Positions 5,808 through 8,238 of a stretch of DNA of 8,238 bases are shown here, in pieces. The stretch lies in the NCBI GenBank assembly GCA_051275515.1, contig JBNMOT010000147.1, forward strand, positions 1 through 8,238, given 5' to 3'. The first letter of the stretch is position 1, and each line of letters begins with the position of its first letter. The notes under the pieces are model-generated. The model was given only the letters and a program-made list of their open reading frames with translations. It searched no databases and was not told the DNA's origin. Source of the DNA: Oleispira sp051275515 (GTDB lineage: Bacteria; Pseudomonadota; Gammaproteobacteria; Pseudomonadales; Oceanobacteraceae). The position numbers were made by a program, and so were the translations under genes.

Positions 5808-7802
5808 TTAAAGTACGCCTTCAACCGCGGCAACAACCTTCTCAACGGTGAAGCCAAAGTGCTTCATCAAGTCAGCGATAGGCGCCGATTCACCAAATGT
5901 ATCCATACCGACGATGGCGCCATTTAGGCCCACAAACTTGTACCAGTAATCTTTATGCAAGGCTTCAACCGCAACACGCGCGGCAACAGACGCTGGCAAT
6001 ACCGATTCGATATAAGCCGCATCTTGTTTACAGAAAATCTCAGCACACGGCATAGAAACAACACGAATGTTTTTGCCTTTCGCTTCTAGTGCTTTCGCGG
6101 CGTCCATGGCTAGACCCACTTCAGAACCGGTCGCAATTAAGATAGCTTCTGGCGTACCGACAGAATCTTTCAGGATGTAAGCACCTTTCGCGATGTCAGC
6201 AACTTGATGAGTTGAACGCTGCTGGTGTGGTAAACCCTGACGCGAGAAGATCAACGCACTTGGGCCATCGAAACGCTCAATAGCAGACTTCCAAGAAACA
6301 GCAGATTCTACCGCATCACATGGACGCCATGCGTGCATGTTGGGTGTATTACGTAAGCTCGCAACCTGCTCAACTGGCTGGTGCGTTGGGCCATCTTCAC
6401 CCAAACCGATAGAATCGTGAGTATAAACAAAAATAGCACGCTGCTTCATCAATGATGCCATACGAACCGCGTTGCGCGCGTATTCCATAAACATTAAGAA
6501 GGTTGCACCGTAAGGAACGAAGCCCTTGTGCAAAGCAATACCGTTCATCATCGCGCTCATGGCGAATTCACGAACGCCATAAAACATGTAGTTACCAGAA
6601 GCATCTTCTGCACTGACGCCTTCACAACCTTTCCATAAAGTCAGGTTAGAACCGGCTAGATCAGCAGAACCGCCCAAGAATTCAGGAAGCTTAGGACCAA
6701 AAGCATTCAAAGTATTCTGAGATGCCTTACGGCTAGCGATGCTTTCGCCTTTATCTTGGCACTCAGCGATGTAAGCATCAGCATGAGCGGTGAAATCTGC
6801 AGGAAGCTCACCAGTAATGCGTCGCTTGTATTCAGCGGCTAGTTCTGGAAATGCAGCCATATAAGCAGCGAACTTTTCGTTCCAGCTGCTTTCTTTGGCT
6901 GCGCCAGAAGTCTTAGCATTCCAACCCTCATAAACAGTGTCGGGTATTTCGAAGGCACCGTGCTTCCAACCCAAACGTTCTTTGGTCAGCTTAATTTCTT
7001 CTTCGCCTAGTGGTGCACCGTGGCAATCTTCTTTGCCTTCTTTGTTTGGCGAACCAAAACCGATAATAGTTTTGCAGCAGATCAACGTCGGTTGATCTGG
7101 ATTTTCTTTCGCGTTTTCAATCGCAGCGCGGATCTCTTCTGGATCGTGGCCATTTACTTTTGGAATTACCTGCCAGCCGTAAGACTGGAAGCGTTGAACG
7201 GTATCGTCAGTGAACCAACCTTCAACTTCACCATCGATTGAGATGCCGTTATCGTCGTAGAAAGCAATCAGCTTACCAAGACCCAACGTACCCGCTAAAG
7301 AGCACGACTCGTGAGAAATACCTTCCATCATGCAGCCGTCGCCCATGAAAACGTAAGTATTGTGATCCACGATTTCATGGCCTGGCTTATTAAACTGAGC
7401 GGCTAAAACCTTCTCAGCAACCGCCATACCAACACCGTTAGCGATACCTTGGCCTAATGGACCCGTCGTTGTTTCGATGCCTGGCGCATAACCGTATTCA
7501 GGGTGACCTGGAGTTTTAGAATCCATCTGACGGAAGCTTTTCAAGTCATCGATCGAAAGATCGTAACCAGAAAGGTGCAATAGCGAGTAGATCAACATAG
7601 AGCCGTGACCATTTGACAAGATGAAACGGTCGCGATCAGCCCACTCTGGGTTTTCTGGGTTGTGCTTTAAAAAGTCATTCCATAGAACTTCAGCAATATC
7701 AGCCATGCCCATTGGTGCACCTGGGTGACCAGATTTGGCTTTCTGAACGGCATCCATGCTCAGTGCGCGAATTGCATTGGCAAGCTCTGTACGTGATGTC
7801 AT
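5808..7802 (-). CDS. tkt: Transketolase
   Basis: This thiamine-diphosphate and Mg-dependent enzyme of the non-oxidative pentose phosphate pathway moves two-carbon units between ketoses and aldoses, supplying erythrose-4-phosphate and ribose-5-phosphate. The 664 residues almost equal E. coli TktA. Key residues fall at the expected places: His26 in KSGHPGAP, His66, His100, the cofactor motif GDG (154-156) running to Asn185, His261, Arg358 and Asp381. Glu411 in REFAMS is the residue that activates the thiamine ring. His461, Asp469, His473 and Arg520 complete the active site. The order is pyrophosphate domain, pyrimidine domain, then a C-terminal domain (about 540-664). The ATG at 7802 has GGAGAG (7815-7810) seven bases upstream. 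It is the first gene of the minus-strand cluster and sits 100 bases before epd. Codon use looks optimised for high expression. Confidence 0.98.
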   Translation of the reverse strand: MTSRTELANAIRALSMDAVQKAKSGHPGAPMGMADIAEVLWNDFLKHNPENPEWADRDRFILSNGHGSMLIYSLLHLSGYDLSIDDLKSFRQMDSKTPGHPEYGYAPGIETTTGPLGQGIANGVGMAVAEKVLAAQFNKPGHEIVDHNTYVFMGDGCMMEGISHESCSLAGTLGLGKLIAFYDDNGISIDGEVEGWFTDDTVQRFQSYGWQVIPKVNGHDPEEIRAAIENAKENPDQPTLICCKTIIGFGSPNKEGKEDCHGAPLGEEEIKLTKERLGWKHGAFEIPDTVYEGWNAKTSGAAKESSWNEKFAAYMAAFPELAAEYKRRITGELPADFTAHADAYIAECQDKGESIASRKASQNTLNAFGPKLPEFLGGSADLAGSNLTLWKGCEGVSAEDASGNYMFYGVREFAMSAMMNGIALHKGFVPYGATFLMFMEYARNAVRMASLMKQRAIFVYTHDSIGLGEDGPTHQPVEQVASLRNTPNMHAWRPCDAVESAVSWKSAIERFDGPSALIFSRQGLPHQQRSTHQVADIAKGAYILKDSVGTPEAILIATGSEVGLAMDAAKALEAKGKNIRVVSMPCAEIFCKQDAAYIESVLPASVAARVAVEALHKDYWYKFVGLNGAIVGMDTFGESAPIADLMKHFGFTVEKVVAAVEGVL

Positions 7803-7843
7803 GAAATGACTCTCCGGCTATTACGGTTTTAAAATTAGGTTTG

Positions 7844-7866
7844 ATGCTAGTGTCTAAGACTAGCAT
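7844..7866. repeat. Eight-base inverted repeat upstream of tkt
   Basis: ATGCTAGT (7844-7851) and ACTAGCAT (7859-7866) are perfect reverse complements separated by seven bases. It lies about 42 bases upstream of the tkt ATG. The even spacing of one to two helical turns would fit a protein operator, and in RNA it would be an eight-pair hairpin in the tkt leader. No T-run follows it. Confidence 0.5.
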
Positions 7867-7905
7867 TCAGCGCCTGATCTAACTGATTTCAAATACCTGC
7901 TCTCG

Positions 7906-7915
7906 CAATGCATTG
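7906..7915. repeat. Ten-base palindrome upstream of tkt
   Basis: CAATGCATTG is exactly self-complementary. A ten-base palindrome on its own can arise by chance, but it lies in a short noncoding region with two other dyads. Confidence 0.35.
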
Positions 7916-7937
7916 ACAGATAAATCAGACGGATAAA

Positions 7938-7951
7938 AATGGCGCGCCATT
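7938..7951. repeat. Fourteen-base perfect palindrome upstream of tkt
   Basis: AATGGCGCGCCATT is exactly self-complementary, with a GC core inside AT-rich DNA. A perfect 14-base palindrome is unlikely by chance in 280 bases, so a binding site for a dimeric regulator of tkt is a reasonable guess. I do not recognise the specific factor. Confidence 0.5.
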
Positions 7952-8029
7952 GTCGCTTAATTGGGCTGTTTGGGCAAGAAACCAGGCCAATATGTAAGGC
8001 TTTTTATTATTTTAGCCACACTACCATAA

Positions 8030-8059
8030 AACCTATATCAAAATAAATTGATATAGGTT
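8030..8059. promoter_or_regulatory. Operator-like 12-6-12 inverted repeat before the ArsR-type gene
   Basis: AACCTATATCAA (8030-8041) and TTGATATAGGTT (8048-8059) are perfect reverse complements around AATAAA. The right arm contains the -35 element of the regulator's promoter, so a bound dimer would block RNA polymerase. ArsR-family repressors commonly control their own gene through such AT-rich dyads at the promoter. The repeat is seen directly; self-regulation is inference. It is 228 bases from the tkt start, so control of tkt as well is possible but less likely. Confidence 0.75.
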
Positions 8060-8075
8060 CGGCTTCTGCTATAAT
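8048..8075 (+). promoter_or_regulatory. Sigma-70 promoter giving a probably leaderless regulator mRNA
   Basis: TTGATA (-35, 8048-8053) and a consensus TATAAT (-10, 8070-8075) are 16 bases apart. Seven bases after the -10 comes A8083, which is the A of the regulator's ATG. Transcription would therefore begin at or within a base of the start codon. No Shine-Dalgarno sequence precedes the ATG, in agreement. Confidence 0.75.
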
Positions 8076-8082
8076 GCACAGC

Positions 8083-8238
8083 ATGCCAGATACAAAAATA
8101 TCCAACATTGAAGCATTAGCAGCACATTCAAAGGCAAGCGCCGACCCTCTTCGCCTGAGTATCTTACGTATTCTTGGAGAAGGTTCGTTTGGGGTTTTAG
8201 AATTGTGTCAAATCTTTGAAATCAAACAAAGCAGCATG
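8083..8238 (+). CDS. ArsR-family transcriptional regulator, N-terminal part (cut by window end)
   Basis: The frame begins MPDTKISNIE and stays open through 52 codons to the window edge. The segment ADPLRLSILRIL (20-31) followed by GSFGVLELCQIF (34-45) and KQSSM (48-52) is the start of an ArsR/SmtB winged helix-turn-helix, with the recognition helix just beginning. The form closely resembles, from memory, the Pseudomonas regulators next to metK and tkt that carry an extra C-terminal SAM-dependent methyltransferase domain. That domain cannot be seen here. The classical arsenite motif ELCVC is not intact: Cys42 remains but the second cysteine position is Ile44, so metal sensing through that helix is unlikely. 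An in-frame ATG at 8074 overlaps the -10 box and is therefore not favoured. The gene is divergent from tkt. Family assignment is strong; the ligand is unknown. Confidence 0.85.
   Translation, partial: MPDTKISNIEALAAHSKASADPLRLSILRILGEGSFGVLELCQIFEIKQSSM

Larger units (their letters stand above)
7803..8082. other. Divergent intergenic region between tkt and the ArsR-type regulator
   Basis: No protein gene is apparent in these 280 bases. The region holds the tkt ribosome site (7810-7815), three dyads (7844-7866, 7906-7915 and 7938-7951), a weak T-rich stretch (8001-8013), and the regulator's operator-like repeat and promoter at the right. I could not find a convincing sigma-70 promoter facing tkt, although one must exist here or overlap a dyad. 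A TTGACA at 7913-7918 on the plus strand lacks a good -10 partner. Confidence 0.6.

Noticed and set aside
7913..7941. A perfect TTGACA on the plus strand as a second promoter for the regulator.
   Set aside because: At 16-18 bases of spacing no acceptable -10 follows. The best candidate, TAAAAA, needs a 15-base spacer. The promoter at 8048-8075 is far better.
8074..8076. Upstream in-frame ATG as the start of the ArsR-type gene.
   Set aside because: It overlaps the TATAAT box, would not be in the transcript from that promoter, and has no ribosome site.

Overview
The window reads as chromosomal DNA from a marine-type gammaproteobacterium with moderate to low GC. The order ArsR-type regulator / tkt / epd / pgk / fba matches the arrangement known in Pseudomonas and related Oceanospirillales-like bacteria. 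This placement rests on protein character and gene order, not on a search. There is no mobile element, CRISPR array, tRNA or rRNA gene in view.

Layout, right to left, because almost everything is on the minus strand. At the far right (8083-8238, plus strand) lies the start of an ArsR-family regulator that is cut by the window edge. A near-consensus promoter and a perfect 12-bp inverted repeat sit just before it, and the promoter appears to give a leaderless mRNA. A 280-bp divergent intergenic region rich in dyads separates it from a four-gene central-carbon cluster: tkt (transketolase), epd (erythrose-4-phosphate dehydrogenase), pgk (phosphoglycerate kinase) and fba (class II fructose-bisphosphate aldolase, Calvin-type subfamily). 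The cluster closes with a strong intrinsic terminator at about 2188-2222. Further left are a two-domain LEA2/WHy outer-membrane lipoprotein and a four-helix membrane protein of unknown function.

The metabolic genes fit together. Transketolase exchanges C2 units and links fructose-6-phosphate, glyceraldehyde-3-phosphate, xylulose-5-phosphate and erythrose-4-phosphate. Epd oxidises erythrose-4-phosphate towards pyridoxal phosphate. Pgk and Fba carry the reversible lower and middle glycolytic or gluconeogenic steps. The regulator belongs to a subgroup whose arsenite-binding motif is altered, and it may serve methionine/SAM metabolism instead; that is inference from family and neighbourhood.

The least ordinary features are three. 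A 32-codon ORF in the tkt-epd gap echoes the first codons of epd and ends in an ATGA overlap with the epd start. The regulator has a leaderless promoter overlapped by its putative operator. The tkt upstream region is crowded with dyads. I see no clear new defence or mobile system here.
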